From positions 34,305 through 98,304 of the forward strand of contig NZ_JOEZ01000023.1 of NCBI RefSeq assembly GCF_000721175.1: 64,000 bases of DNA, written 5' to 3'. Source of the DNA: Streptomyces anulatus. GTDB lineage: Bacteria > Actinomycetota > Actinomycetes > Streptomycetales > Streptomycetaceae. Positions 8,028 through 15,684 of the stretch are shown piece by piece (the stretch's first letter is position 1; every line of letters starts with the position of its first letter). The notes below the pieces were generated by a model. The model saw only the letters and a program-made list of their open reading frames with translations, ran no database searches and was not told the origin of the DNA. Both the position numbers and the translations under genes were made by a program.

Positions 8028-9199
8028 CCGCCCCGCCCGTGCCGAGGGCCCTCTCCACGGACCACGCGGCCCCGCCGCGACCCGTGGTGCGCGTCAAGCC
8101 CGTCCGCGACCGGTACTTCGACCTGCTGCGGGCCCTCGCCCTCTTCCGGGTCGTCCTCTACCACCTGACCGGATGGGCCTGGCTGCCCATCGTCTTCCCC
8201 TCCATGGGCGTGATGTTCGCGCTGGCCGGGACGCTGATGGCCCGCTCGCTGGAGCGGCCCGCCGTCCAGGTGATCCGGGGCCGCGTCCGCCGGCTCCTGC
8301 CGCCGCTGTGGCTGCTCGGCGCGATCGGCGTCACCGGCATGCTCGCCCAGGGCTGGGGCCCGGACGCCGAGGGCCACCCCGGCTGGTGGTGGCAGCACCT
8401 CCTGTACTGGGTGCTGCCGCTCAGCGATCCACCGTACGCGTACGACGTGGCGGGCATCGACGGAATCCTCGGGGCGAGCTGGCCCGAGGAGCTGGCAGGG
8501 CCGCTCTGGTACATCCGGGCCTACCTGTGGTTCGTGCTGTTCTCCCCGCTGATCCTGCGCGGCCTGCGCCGGCTGCCCTGGCCCACGCTGCTCGCCCCGC
8601 TCGCACTCGCCGTCGTCATGCGCCTGGAGCTGTTCTCCACCACCGACCGCCTCGACTCCGCGATCACCGACTTCTCCACCTTCGGCGCCTGCTGGGTCCT
8701 CGGCATGGCCCACCAGGAAGGCGTCCTGAGACGGCTGCCCGCCTACACCGTGCCGTCGATCGCCCCGCTCTTCGCGGGCGCGGGCCTGTGGTGGGCGAGC
8801 CACGAGGGCTTCCGCAGCGGCTTCGACCTGGACTCCATCCCGCTCGCCCAGGCCCTGTGGTCCTTCGGCTGCGTCCTGCTCCTGCTGCACTACAGCCCGT
8901 CCTGGACCGAGTGGCCCAGGCGGCTGCGGGCCCTCGACCGGCCGGTCACCCTGCTCAACTCGCGGGCCGTGACCGTCTACCTCTGGCACAACGTCTGCAT
9001 TCTGACCGCCGCCACGCTCTACGACCGGCTCTGGTCGGTGGACGCGCTGAGCGAGAACGTGCCCTGGCTGCTGGAGAGCTGGGTGCCCGTGCTGCTGATC
9101 ACCTGGGCCCTCATCGCGCTCTGCGTCCTCGTCTTCGGCTGGGCCGAGGACGTCGCCGCGAAGCGCCGGCCGCAGCTCTGGCCGGACGGCAGGGGGTAG
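8024..9199 (+). CDS. Membrane acyltransferase 3 family protein
   Basis: A 391-residue integral membrane protein of the acyltransferase-3 family. The N-terminal motif is RYFDLLRALALFRVVLYHLTGW, with the essential family His in the first helix. About ten hydrophobic helices follow, and YLWHN lies near the C-terminus. Such proteins O-acylate cell-surface glycans. The start codon overlaps the matB stop (ATGA), so it is translationally coupled to the glycan synthase. It may decorate the polymer, as IcaC is proposed to do in staphylococcal PNAG loci (inference). A strong terminator follows, so the operon is exactly three genes. Confidence 0.85.
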   Translation: MTAPPVPRALSTDHAAPPRPVVRVKPVRDRYFDLLRALALFRVVLYHLTGWAWLPIVFPSMGVMFALAGTLMARSLERPAVQVIRGRVRRLLPPLWLLGAIGVTGMLAQGWGPDAEGHPGWWWQHLLYWVLPLSDPPYAYDVAGIDGILGASWPEELAGPLWYIRAYLWFVLFSPLILRGLRRLPWPTLLAPLALAVVMRLELFSTTDRLDSAITDFSTFGACWVLGMAHQEGVLRRLPAYTVPSIAPLFAGAGLWWASHEGFRSGFDLDSIPLAQALWSFGCVLLLLHYSPSWTEWPRRLRALDRPVTLLNSRAVTVYLWHNVCILTAATLYDRLWSVDALSENVPWLLESWVPVLLITWALIALCVLVFGWAEDVAAKRRPQLWPDGRG

Positions 9200-9210
9200 C
9201 GGGCACCGCA

Positions 9211-9240
9211 TCTCACCGGACCGCCCCCGGCCCGGTGAGA
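9211..9240 (+). terminator. Terminator of the mat-like operon
   Basis: TCTCACCGG (9211-9219) and CCGGTGAGA (9232-9240) form a perfect 9-bp stem with a 12-nt loop, 11 nt after the stop. Confidence 0.8.
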
Positions 9241-9334
9241 GCAAGGTTGCGCACCGGTCACCTCGCGGCACCACGCCGAAACGCGGGCTCCCTAGCGTCG
9301 GGGACAACACCCCGACCCCCTGTGGAGGCGCGTG

Positions 9335-10666
9335 ATGGCAGGCCGTTGGATCGAGACCTGGGAGCCGGAGGACGAGACGTTCTGGCGGGAGAAGGGCGAA
9401 CGCGTCGCCCGCCGCAACCTGTGGTTCTCCGTGCTCTCCGAGCACATCGGATTCTCCATCTGGACCCTCTGGTCGGTGATGGTCCTGTTCATGGGACCGG
9501 AGTACGGCATCGACCCGGCCGGGAAGTTCTTCCTCATCTCGACCGCCACCCTCGTCGGCGCGCTGGTGCGGGTGCCGTACACCTTCGCCGTCGCCCGGTT
9601 CGGCGGCCGCAACTGGACGGTCTTCAGCGCGGTGAGCCTGCTCGTCCCGACCCTGGCCGCCTTCTGGGTGATGGAGCCCGGCACGTCGTACGCCACCTTC
9701 GTCGCGGTCGCGGCGCTCACCGGGATCGGCGGCGGCAACTTCGCCTCGTCGATGACCAACATCAACGCCTTCTTCCCGCTGCGCAGGAAGGGCTGGGCGC
9801 TCGGTCTGAACGCGGGCGGCGGCAACGTCGGCGTCCCCGTCGTCCAGCTCATCGGCCTGCTCGTCATCGGCACGCTGGGGGCCTCGCACCCCCGGATCGT
9901 CCTCGGCGTGTACATCCCGCTGATCGTCCTGGCCGCCGTGTGCGCCGCCCTGTACATGGACAACCTCCGGCCCGTGAAGAACGACACCGGTGCCGCGCTG
10001 GAGGCCGTCCGCGACCCGCACACCTGGATCATGTCGGTCCTCTACATCGGCACCTTCGGCTCGTTCATCGGCTACAGCTTCGCCTTCGGCCTGGTGCTCC
10101 AGACCCAGTTCGGCCGGACCCCGCTCCAGGCCGCGTCGCTCACCTTCATCGGCCCGCTGCTGGGCTCCCTGATCCGGCCCGTCGGAGGCCGGCTCGCCGA
10201 CCGGTACGGCGGTGCGCGCATCACCCTGGCCACCTTCGCCGCGATGGCAGCCGCCACCGGCGTCGTCATCCAGGCCTCGGGGAACGCCTCGCTGCCCGTC
10301 TTCCTCACCGGCTTCACCGCCCTGTTCGTCCTGACAGGCCTCGGCAACGGATCGACGTACAAGATGATCCCCGGCATCTTCCACGCCAAGGCCCTCGCCC
10401 GGGGGCTCGACGGGGAGGCGGCCGCCGCCCACGGACGGCGGCTCTCCGGCGCGGCCATGGGCCTCATCGGGGCCGTCGGCGCGCTCGGCGGCCTGGCCAT
10501 CAACCTCGCCTTCCGCCAGTCCTTCCAGGCCGCCGGAACCGGAACCGCGGCGTTCTGGTCCTTCCTCGCCTTCTACGGTGTGTGCTTCACCCTCACCTGG
10601 GCGGTATACCTTCGCCGCCCCGCACCCGCGCCCGCCCGGGCCCAGCTCGGCTACGCGGAGGTGTAG
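9335..10666 (+). CDS. narK: NarK-type nitrate/nitrite transporter
   Basis: A 443-residue MFS protein of the nitrate/nitrite porter family with about 12 TM helices. The nitrate signatures are visible: GGGNFASSM with NINAFFP near 130-145, GLNAGGGNVGVPV near 155, and GLGNGSTYKMIP near 340. It moves nitrate in and/or nitrite out across the cytoplasmic membrane. ATG 9335 is chosen because GGAGG at 9324-9328 gives a 6-nt spacing. A -10-like TAGCGT lies at 9293-9298. It is followed by nnaR, linking it to nitrate assimilation control. Confidence 0.93.
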   Translation: MAGRWIETWEPEDETFWREKGERVARRNLWFSVLSEHIGFSIWTLWSVMVLFMGPEYGIDPAGKFFLISTATLVGALVRVPYTFAVARFGGRNWTVFSAVSLLVPTLAAFWVMEPGTSYATFVAVAALTGIGGGNFASSMTNINAFFPLRRKGWALGLNAGGGNVGVPVVQLIGLLVIGTLGASHPRIVLGVYIPLIVLAAVCAALYMDNLRPVKNDTGAALEAVRDPHTWIMSVLYIGTFGSFIGYSFAFGLVLQTQFGRTPLQAASLTFIGPLLGSLIRPVGGRLADRYGGARITLATFAAMAAATGVVIQASGNASLPVFLTGFTALFVLTGLGNGSTYKMIPGIFHAKALARGLDGEAAAAHGRRLSGAAMGLIGAVGALGGLAINLAFRQSFQAAGTGTAAFWSFLAFYGVCFTLTWAVYLRRPAPAPARAQLGYAEV

Positions 10667-10703
10667 GGAGGGGCCACGGGACGACACCCCGGCGTCGTGT
10701 GAC

Positions 10704-10719
10704 GTAACGGCCGGGAAAT
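10704..10719 (+). promoter_or_regulatory. GlnR box upstream of nnaR
   Basis: GTAAC-N6-GAAAT fits the actinobacterial GlnR half-site pair gTnAc-N6-GaAAc with one mismatch. A weaker GAACC follows 6 nt later. Position is 92 bp before the nnaR start. nnaR is a known GlnR target in S. coelicolor (established knowledge), which supports the call. Confidence 0.65.
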
Positions 10720-10728
10720 ACGGGGGAA

Positions 10729-10760
10729 CCGAGCCTGTCACGCACTGTTGGCAGGCTCGG
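10729..10760 (+). repeat. Inverted repeat between GlnR box and nnaR
   Basis: CCGAGCCTG (10729-10737) and CAGGCTCGG (10752-10760), a perfect 9-bp stem with a 14-nt loop. It could end narK transcripts, serve as an operator, or fold in the nnaR leader. Confidence 0.55.
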
Positions 10761-10810
10761 GCCTCCGCACATCGCGTACCAGCGGGAACACGGGAACCGG
10801 GGAACACGCC

Positions 10811-11953
10811 ATGCAGGACGACGACACAACGCACGGCCCCCTCGCGGGCTTCACCGTCGGGGTGACCGCCGCCCGTCGCGCCGAGGAGCTCGGCACCCTC
10901 CTCAGACGCCGCGGGGCCAGCGTCCTGCACGCCCCCGCCCTGCGGATCGTGCAGCTCGCCGACGACAGCGAACTCCTCGACGCCACCAAGGAACTGATCG
11001 GCCACGCCCCCGACATCGCGGTCGCCACCACCGCGATCGGTTTCCGCGGCTGGATCGAGGCGGCCGACGGCTGGGGCATCGGCGACGCCCTCCTGAAGAC
11101 GCTGAGCGGGGTCGAACTCCTCGCCCGGGGCCCCAAGGTCAAGGGCGCCATCCGGGCCGCCGGGCTCACCGAGGCCTGGTCGCCCGGGTCCGAATCGATG
11201 GCCGAGGTCCTCGACCGGCTCCTCGCCGAAGGCGTCGACGGCCGCCGCGTCGCCCTCCAGCTGCACGGCGAACCGCTGCCCGGCTTCGTCGAGTCCCTGA
11301 CGGCCGCGGGCGCCGACGTCGTCGTCGTCCCCGTCTACCGTTGGATGCCGCCGCAGGACATCGCCCCGCTCGACCGGATGCTCGACGTCACCGCCGCCCG
11401 GGGCCTGGACGCGGTCACCTTCACCAGCGCCCCCGCCGCCGCCTCGTTCCTGGGCCGCGCCGAGACCCGCGGACTGCTCCCCGAAGTCCTCGGCGCCCTG
11501 CGCGACGACGTGCTGGTCGCCTGCGTCGGACCGGTCACCGCGCTCCCGCTCCAGGCCCGGGGCATCACGACCCTCCAGCCGGAACGCTTCCGGCTCGGCC
11601 CCCTCGTCCAGCTCATGTGCGCCCACCTCCCGTCCGCCGCCCGCGTCCTGCCCGTCGCAGGCCACCGCGTCGAGATCCGGGGCCACGCCGTCCTCGTCGA
11701 CGACGAACTGCGCGCGGTGCCGCCCGCCGGCATGGCCCTCCTGCACGCGCTGGCCCGCCGCCCCGGCTGGGTGGTTTCCCGCGCCGACCTGCTGCGGGCG
11801 CTGCCCGGCAGCGGCACCGACGAGCACGCGGTGGAGACGGCGATGGCCCGGCTGCGCACGGCGCTGGGCGTGCCCCTGCTGATCCAGACGGTCGTCAAGC
11901 GCGGCTACCGGCTGGCGCTGGACCCGTCGGCGGACACGAAGTACGGCCGCTGA
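10811..11953 (+). CDS. nnaR: HemD-like nitrate regulator NnaR
   Basis: A 380-residue fusion. Residues about 10-265 are a uroporphyrinogen-III synthase-like fold (GFTVGVTAARRAEELGTLL, then VYRWMPP, then FTSAPAAASFL). Residues about 285-375 are an OmpR/PhoB-type winged helix (RRPGWVVSRADLLRALPG, VVKRGYRLAL). The combination matches NnaR of S. coelicolor, which activates nitrate/nitrite assimilation genes together with GlnR. No haem genes are nearby and narK is adjacent, so a regulatory rather than biosynthetic role is likely. Whether it keeps any tetrapyrrole binding is unknown. Confidence 0.9.
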   Translation: MQDDDTTHGPLAGFTVGVTAARRAEELGTLLRRRGASVLHAPALRIVQLADDSELLDATKELIGHAPDIAVATTAIGFRGWIEAADGWGIGDALLKTLSGVELLARGPKVKGAIRAAGLTEAWSPGSESMAEVLDRLLAEGVDGRRVALQLHGEPLPGFVESLTAAGADVVVVPVYRWMPPQDIAPLDRMLDVTAARGLDAVTFTSAPAAASFLGRAETRGLLPEVLGALRDDVLVACVGPVTALPLQARGITTLQPERFRLGPLVQLMCAHLPSAARVLPVAGHRVEIRGHAVLVDDELRAVPPAGMALLHALARRPGWVVSRADLLRALPGSGTDEHAVETAMARLRTALGVPLLIQTVVKRGYRLALDPSADTKYGR

Positions 11954-12040
11954 GCGGCGTACGGGGAGGACCGCACGCACACGCCCGCCATCGCCGGGCC
12001 CGTGGGCAGCAGCCGGGGAGCCCCCGGTTAGCGTGACCGG

Positions 12041-12604
12041 ATGACCAGTCACCCCCTCCGCATCGCTCCGGACGTGGCCTTCCGCCACGCCGAGATCACC
12101 GACGCGCCCTCCTTCGCCGCGGCCCTCACGCGCAACCGCGCGTACATGCGCCGCTGGGAACCCGTACGCCCCGAACTCTTCTACAGCGTCGAGGGCCAGG
12201 CCGCCCGGCTCACCGCGTTGCTGGCCGACCGGGACGCCGGGCGGGCCATGCCCTGGGTGCTCGCGGACGCCGACGACCGGGTGATCGGAGCGTTCACCCT
12301 CTCCGGCGTCGAGCGGGGCCCCTACCGCAACGCCCGCCTCGGCTACTGGGTCGACGCGGAGCACGCCGGGCGCGGACTGGCCACCGCCGCCGTCGGCGCG
12401 GTCTGCGAAGCGGCCCGCGACCGGCTGGGCCTGCACCGCGTCGAGGCGGCGACCGTCACCGACAACACCCCTTCCCAACGGGTGCTCGCCAAGGCCGGGT
12501 TCGAGCGGATCGGCACGGCCCCCGGCTATCTGCACATCAGCGGCCGCTGGCGGGACCACCACCTGTTCCAGCGGCTTCTGCACGATGATCCGCCGGCCGG
12601 CTGA
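12041..12604 (+). CDS. GNAT acetyltransferase, RimJ/RimL type
   Basis: A 187-residue GNAT N-acetyltransferase. Motif A, the acetyl-CoA loop, is at about 107-125 (YWVDAEHAGRGLATAAV) and motif B around 148-165 (NTPSQRVLAKAGFERIG). The layout is that of RimJ/RimL, whose known substrates are ribosomal proteins or small amines; the substrate here is unknown. TAGCGT (12029-12034) lies 6 nt before the ATG, so it is probably leaderless. Its 3' end overlaps the convergent acetyltransferase gene by 68 bp. Confidence 0.88.
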   Translation: MTSHPLRIAPDVAFRHAEITDAPSFAAALTRNRAYMRRWEPVRPELFYSVEGQAARLTALLADRDAGRAMPWVLADADDRVIGAFTLSGVERGPYRNARLGYWVDAEHAGRGLATAAVGAVCEAARDRLGLHRVEAATVTDNTPSQRVLAKAGFERIGTAPGYLHISGRWRDHHLFQRLLHDDPPAG

Positions 12605-13172
12605 GCGTCGCCGCCGAGGGAGCCTCCCGCACATGCACATGGCCGTCCAGCGGATAGTCGGGCGGCAGCGCCGGGATCACCCGCGCCAGCGCGTATCCGC
12701 CCTTCTCCGCCACCCGGCAGGAGGCCTCGTTGTCCACCTGGTGCATCAACTCCAGCCTGGTCAGGCCCTGTTCGGCGAACTCCGCGAACGCCCACTCGGA
12801 CAGTGCCGTCAGCGCCCGTGACGCCACGCCCCGGCCGCGCGCCGCGGCCGTCGTCCAATAGCCCACCTCCGCACAGTCGTTCCGCGGATCCGGCCGCTTC
12901 AGCGCGATGTTGCCGAGTGGTTCGCCGACCCGCCCTTCGTCCGTCGTGGCTTCCGTCACGGCGAAGGCGAAGCGGGTGCCCGTCGCCCACCCCCTGCGCT
13001 GCGCCTCCAGCCAGGCGGCGGCCCCGTCCGCTCCGGAGACCTGGGTGGCCAGCCACCGCCGCATCGCCGGATCCTCGTACGCCTCCAGCAGCGCCGGCAG
13101 GTCCTCCTCGCGCCACCGGCGCAGCCGCAGCCCACCGGAGCCGATCACGACGCTCCCGTCGCGGTGGTCCAT
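12537..13172 (-). CDS. GNAT acetyltransferase
   Basis: A 211-residue GNAT protein, RimJ/RimL-like: LRLRRWREEDLPALLEAYED at the N-terminus, an AEVGYWTTAAARGRGVASRA acetyl-CoA loop and VDNEASCRVAEKGGY motif B. ATG 13172 follows a GAGGGGGAG ribosome binding site. An ATG at 13196 is in frame and has TACCGT 7 nt upstream, so it could be a leaderless alternative start or mark the transcription start. The last about 22 codons are antisense to the end of the other acetyltransferase gene and encode a Gly/Ala-rich tail. Confidence 0.83.
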   Translation of the reverse strand: MDHRDGSVVIGSGGLRLRRWREEDLPALLEAYEDPAMRRWLATQVSGADGAAAWLEAQRRGWATGTRFAFAVTEATTDEGRVGEPLGNIALKRPDPRNDCAEVGYWTTAAARGRGVASRALTALSEWAFAEFAEQGLTRLELMHQVDNEASCRVAEKGGYALARVIPALPPDYPLDGHVHVREAPSAATLSRPADHRAEAAGTGGGPASGR

Positions 13173-13340
13173 GAGTGTCTCCCCCTCGTGATCCATGGCC
13201 GCCACGGTACGCGGGCGGGGCCCGCACCCCGCGCGGCGGCAGGGGTTCCGGGCGGGCCCCGACAGGGGCACTCTGGGGGTGGCCGTTCCACCGGTGACCA
13301 AGGCGGTGACAGGAGCATGGCAGCGGGCAGGAGTACGCGC

Positions 13341-13955
13341 ATGTGGCGGTTCGACGCGGGCCGGATCTGCCTCGATCTGGCGGCCACGGAACGTGCGGGC
13401 GGGGTGCCCGGTACCTGCGAACAGCTCGACGGGCCCGCGCACCTGGCCCAGTGGCTGACCGACGCCGGGCTCGTCCCGCCGGGCACCGTGCTGCCGGCCC
13501 TGGACGACACCTGGGTGGCCCGCTTCCACGAACTGCGCTCCGCGATCAGCCGCCTGATGGCGGCTCAGCTCGGCGGACCCGTGGCCGACGGCGCGCTGGC
13601 GCGGATCAACTCCCTTGCGTCCGGGGCGCCTCCGGGGCCCCGCGCGGTGCGCGGAGCCGACGGCGATCTGGTGCGGGCCCTGAGCGCCGTGCCCGACTGC
13701 GCGGGGCTCCTCGCCGCCGTCGCCCGGGACGCGGTGGACCTGCTCACCGACCCGGTCGCGCGGGCGGCCCTGCGCCGCTGCCAGGGCGAGGCCTGCCACC
13801 GGCTCTACCTGGACACCTCGCGCGGCGGGCGGCGCCGCTGGTGCTCCGGCGAGGTCTGCGGCAACCGCGAACGGGTCGCCCGGCACCGGCGCAGGACCCT
13901 GGGCGCACCCGATGTGGGCGGTCCGGAGAAAGAAATTCCGCCCGGCGTTGAATGA
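13341..13955 (+). CDS. CGNR zinc-finger (ABATE-type) putative regulator
   Basis: About 204 residues. The C-terminal zinc finger CQGEACH...CSGEVCGNR (about 155-185) carries the eponymous CGNR motif and a basic tail (RVARHRRR). The N-terminal part starts MWRFDAGRICLDLA, as in ABATE-domain proteins. It is predicted to be a stress-related DNA-binding regulator, with no known target. ATG 13341 is preferred: AGGAG at 13329-13333 gives a 7-nt spacing. ATG 13317 is an alternative. It sits just before sigU in the same direction with 66 bp between them. Confidence 0.8.
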   Translation: MWRFDAGRICLDLAATERAGGVPGTCEQLDGPAHLAQWLTDAGLVPPGTVLPALDDTWVARFHELRSAISRLMAAQLGGPVADGALARINSLASGAPPGPRAVRGADGDLVRALSAVPDCAGLLAAVARDAVDLLTDPVARAALRRCQGEACHRLYLDTSRGGRRRWCSGEVCGNRERVARHRRRTLGAPDVGGPEKEIPPGVE

Positions 13956-14021
13956 ACCGGCCCCCACCCCCGTATCGATGGTCGAAGAGCTCGTTTCAGA
14001 GGTCTCGACCGGGAGGTTCGG

Positions 14022-14609
14022 GTGCGCAAGGATGCGGCCGTGGCCGATGACCGTCCGCACAGGGCACGACATCGCAGTGAGCCGCCCCCGTCACCCTCCG
14101 GGATACCGGACGAGGAACTGATGCGGGCGCTGTACCGCGAACATGCCGGGCCGCTGCTCGCGTACGTGCTCCGACTCGTGGCGGGCGACCGCCAGCGGGC
14201 CGAGGACGTGGTGCAGGAGACGCTCATCCGTGCCTGGAAGAACGCCGGCCGGCTCAACCGGGCCACCGGCTCCGTCCGACCCTGGCTGGTGACGGTCGCC
14301 CGGCGCATCGTCATCGACAACCACCGCAGCCGGCAGGCCCGGCCGCGCGAGGTCGATCCGTCGCCGCTGGAGGTCATTCCCGCGGAGGACGAGATCGACA
14401 AGGCGCTGTGGCTGATGACGCTCTCGGACGCGCTCGAAGATTTGACCCCCGCGCACCGGGAAGCATTGGTCGAGACCTACTTCAAGGGACGTACGGTCAA
14501 TGAGGCCGCCGAAGTGCTCGGCGTCCCCAGCGGGACCGTGCGGTCCCGGGTGTTCTACGCACTGCGTTCGATGAAGCTCGCACTCGAAGAGAGGGGGATC
14601 ACGGCATGA
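14022..14609 (+). CDS. sigU: ECF sigma factor SigU
   Basis: A 195-residue ECF sigma factor. Region 2 is at about 35-105 (YREHAGPLLAYVLRLVAGDRQ then AEDVVQETLIRAWKN) and region 4 at about 135-190 (EDLTPAHREALVETYFKG, VPSGTVRSRVFYALRSM). GTG 14022 is preceded by GGGAGG. The stop overlaps the ATG of the anti-sigma gene (ATGA), typical of sigma/anti-sigma pairs. Position next to HelD and malic enzyme matches SigU of S. coelicolor as I remember it. SigU overactivity there affects morphology and secretion. Confidence 0.88.
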   Translation: MRKDAAVADDRPHRARHRSEPPPSPSGIPDEELMRALYREHAGPLLAYVLRLVAGDRQRAEDVVQETLIRAWKNAGRLNRATGSVRPWLVTVARRIVIDNHRSRQARPREVDPSPLEVIPAEDEIDKALWLMTLSDALEDLTPAHREALVETYFKGRTVNEAAEVLGVPSGTVRSRVFYALRSMKLALEERGITA

Positions 14610-15553
14610 GCGACCAGCAGTGGCAGCCGTGGGGGCCCCGGCCTCCCGGCCACCACACGCCGTCCGGTCCCTCAAGTACCCCGTATGCCGCGGGTCCTGC
14701 ACACCCCTCAGGGCCCGCGCACCACTCCGGCCCCGGGCACCCCGGCGGCCCCTCCGGCCGGGGCGAGCCGTTCGGGGTGCCTCCCGAAGGGCCCGAGCAC
14801 GACGCGGCAGCCGCGTACGTCCTCGGCATCCTCGACGACGCCCAGGCGAGCGCCTTCGAGACCCATCTCGCGGGCTGCGCCCGGTGCGCCGCGCATCTCG
14901 ACGAGTTCGCGACGATGGAGCCCATGCTCGCCATGCTCTCCGAGGCGCCCGCCGCCGCGCCCGGTGCCCGTCCCGTACCGCACGTTCCCGAGCGGCCCGC
15001 GCCCCGGCTGCTCGGCGGGCTGATGGACGAGGTCGCGCGCAAGCGGCACCGCCGCACGCGCCGCAGCCGGTATCTGGTCGCCGCGGCCGCCGCGTTGATC
15101 ATCGGCGGCCCGGTCGCCGCCTTCGCGGTCACCGCGGGCGACGACCGCGGCGGCGGACCGGTGGCGGCGGGCGATCCGCATCCCACCAGCCCGGCCGAGG
15201 ACGCCTTCTTCCAGCACATGACGGAGAAGGTCTCCGCGACCGACCCCACCACCCAGGTCGGCGCGACCGTCGGCATGGAGGAGAAGGCCTGGGGCACCCA
15301 CACGGTCCTGGAGCTGAAGAACGTCAAGGGACCGCAGAAGTGCAATCTGGTCGCCGTCTCCAAGACCGGTGAGGAGGAGGTCGTCACCTCCTGGTCCGTC
15401 CCGCGGTGGGGGTACGGCATCGAGGGCGCCACGAACCCGACGGCGAAGTCCCCGCTGTACGTGCACGGCGGGGCGGCGATGGACCGGAAGGACATCGACC
15501 GCTTCGAGGTGCGGACCTTCGACGGGGAGCGGCTGGTGGAGATCGGGGCCTGA
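14606..15553 (+). CDS. rsuA: Zinc-binding anti-sigma factor RsuA
   Basis: A 315-residue membrane protein. The ZAS-type motif HLAGCARC (H-x3-C-x2-C) is near residues 89-96 in a helical anti-sigma domain. One TM helix is at about 155-175 (YLVAAAAALIIGGPVAAFAV), and a roughly 135-residue extracytoplasmic domain follows. The first about 60 residues are an extra Pro/His/Gly-rich tract (GPAHPSGPAHHSGPGHPGGP) not typical of anti-sigma factors. It is predicted to hold SigU inactive at the membrane until a signal arrives. Confidence 0.87.
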   Translation: MSDQQWQPWGPRPPGHHTPSGPSSTPYAAGPAHPSGPAHHSGPGHPGGPSGRGEPFGVPPEGPEHDAAAAYVLGILDDAQASAFETHLAGCARCAAHLDEFATMEPMLAMLSEAPAAAPGARPVPHVPERPAPRLLGGLMDEVARKRHRRTRRSRYLVAAAAALIIGGPVAAFAVTAGDDRGGGPVAAGDPHPTSPAEDAFFQHMTEKVSATDPTTQVGATVGMEEKAWGTHTVLELKNVKGPQKCNLVAVSKTGEEEVVTSWSVPRWGYGIEGATNPTAKSPLYVHGGAAMDRKDIDRFEVRTFDGERLVEIGA

Positions 15554-15631
15554 ACCGCGCCCCGCCGGGCCCTCCCGCGCCCCACCCGGTACGACGCGCG
15601 ATCGGGATGCGGTCGGCAGGTGCGCTCGGGC

Positions 15632-15679
15632 CCCCCTTCGCATAGGGTTGACGGCTGCCCAGTGCCGTTAAGAAGGGGG
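15632..15679 (+). promoter_or_regulatory. Possible RBS-masking hairpin before helD
   Basis: CCCCCTTC (15632-15639) is perfectly complementary to GAAGGGGG (15672-15679), which contains the ribosome binding site of the next gene. Folding would hide the RBS. Confidence 0.4.
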
Positions 15680-15684
15680 CCTCG

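Noticed and set aside
10811..11953. Uroporphyrinogen-III synthase of haem biosynthesis
   Set aside because: The C-terminal winged helix, narK neighbour and upstream GlnR box fit NnaR better, and no haem genes are nearby.
7832..12640. A 1602-codon open frame on the minus strand opposite the acyltransferase, narK and nnaR genes
   Set aside because: It is antisense to well-supported genes, has no domain, and long antisense frames are expected at this GC content.
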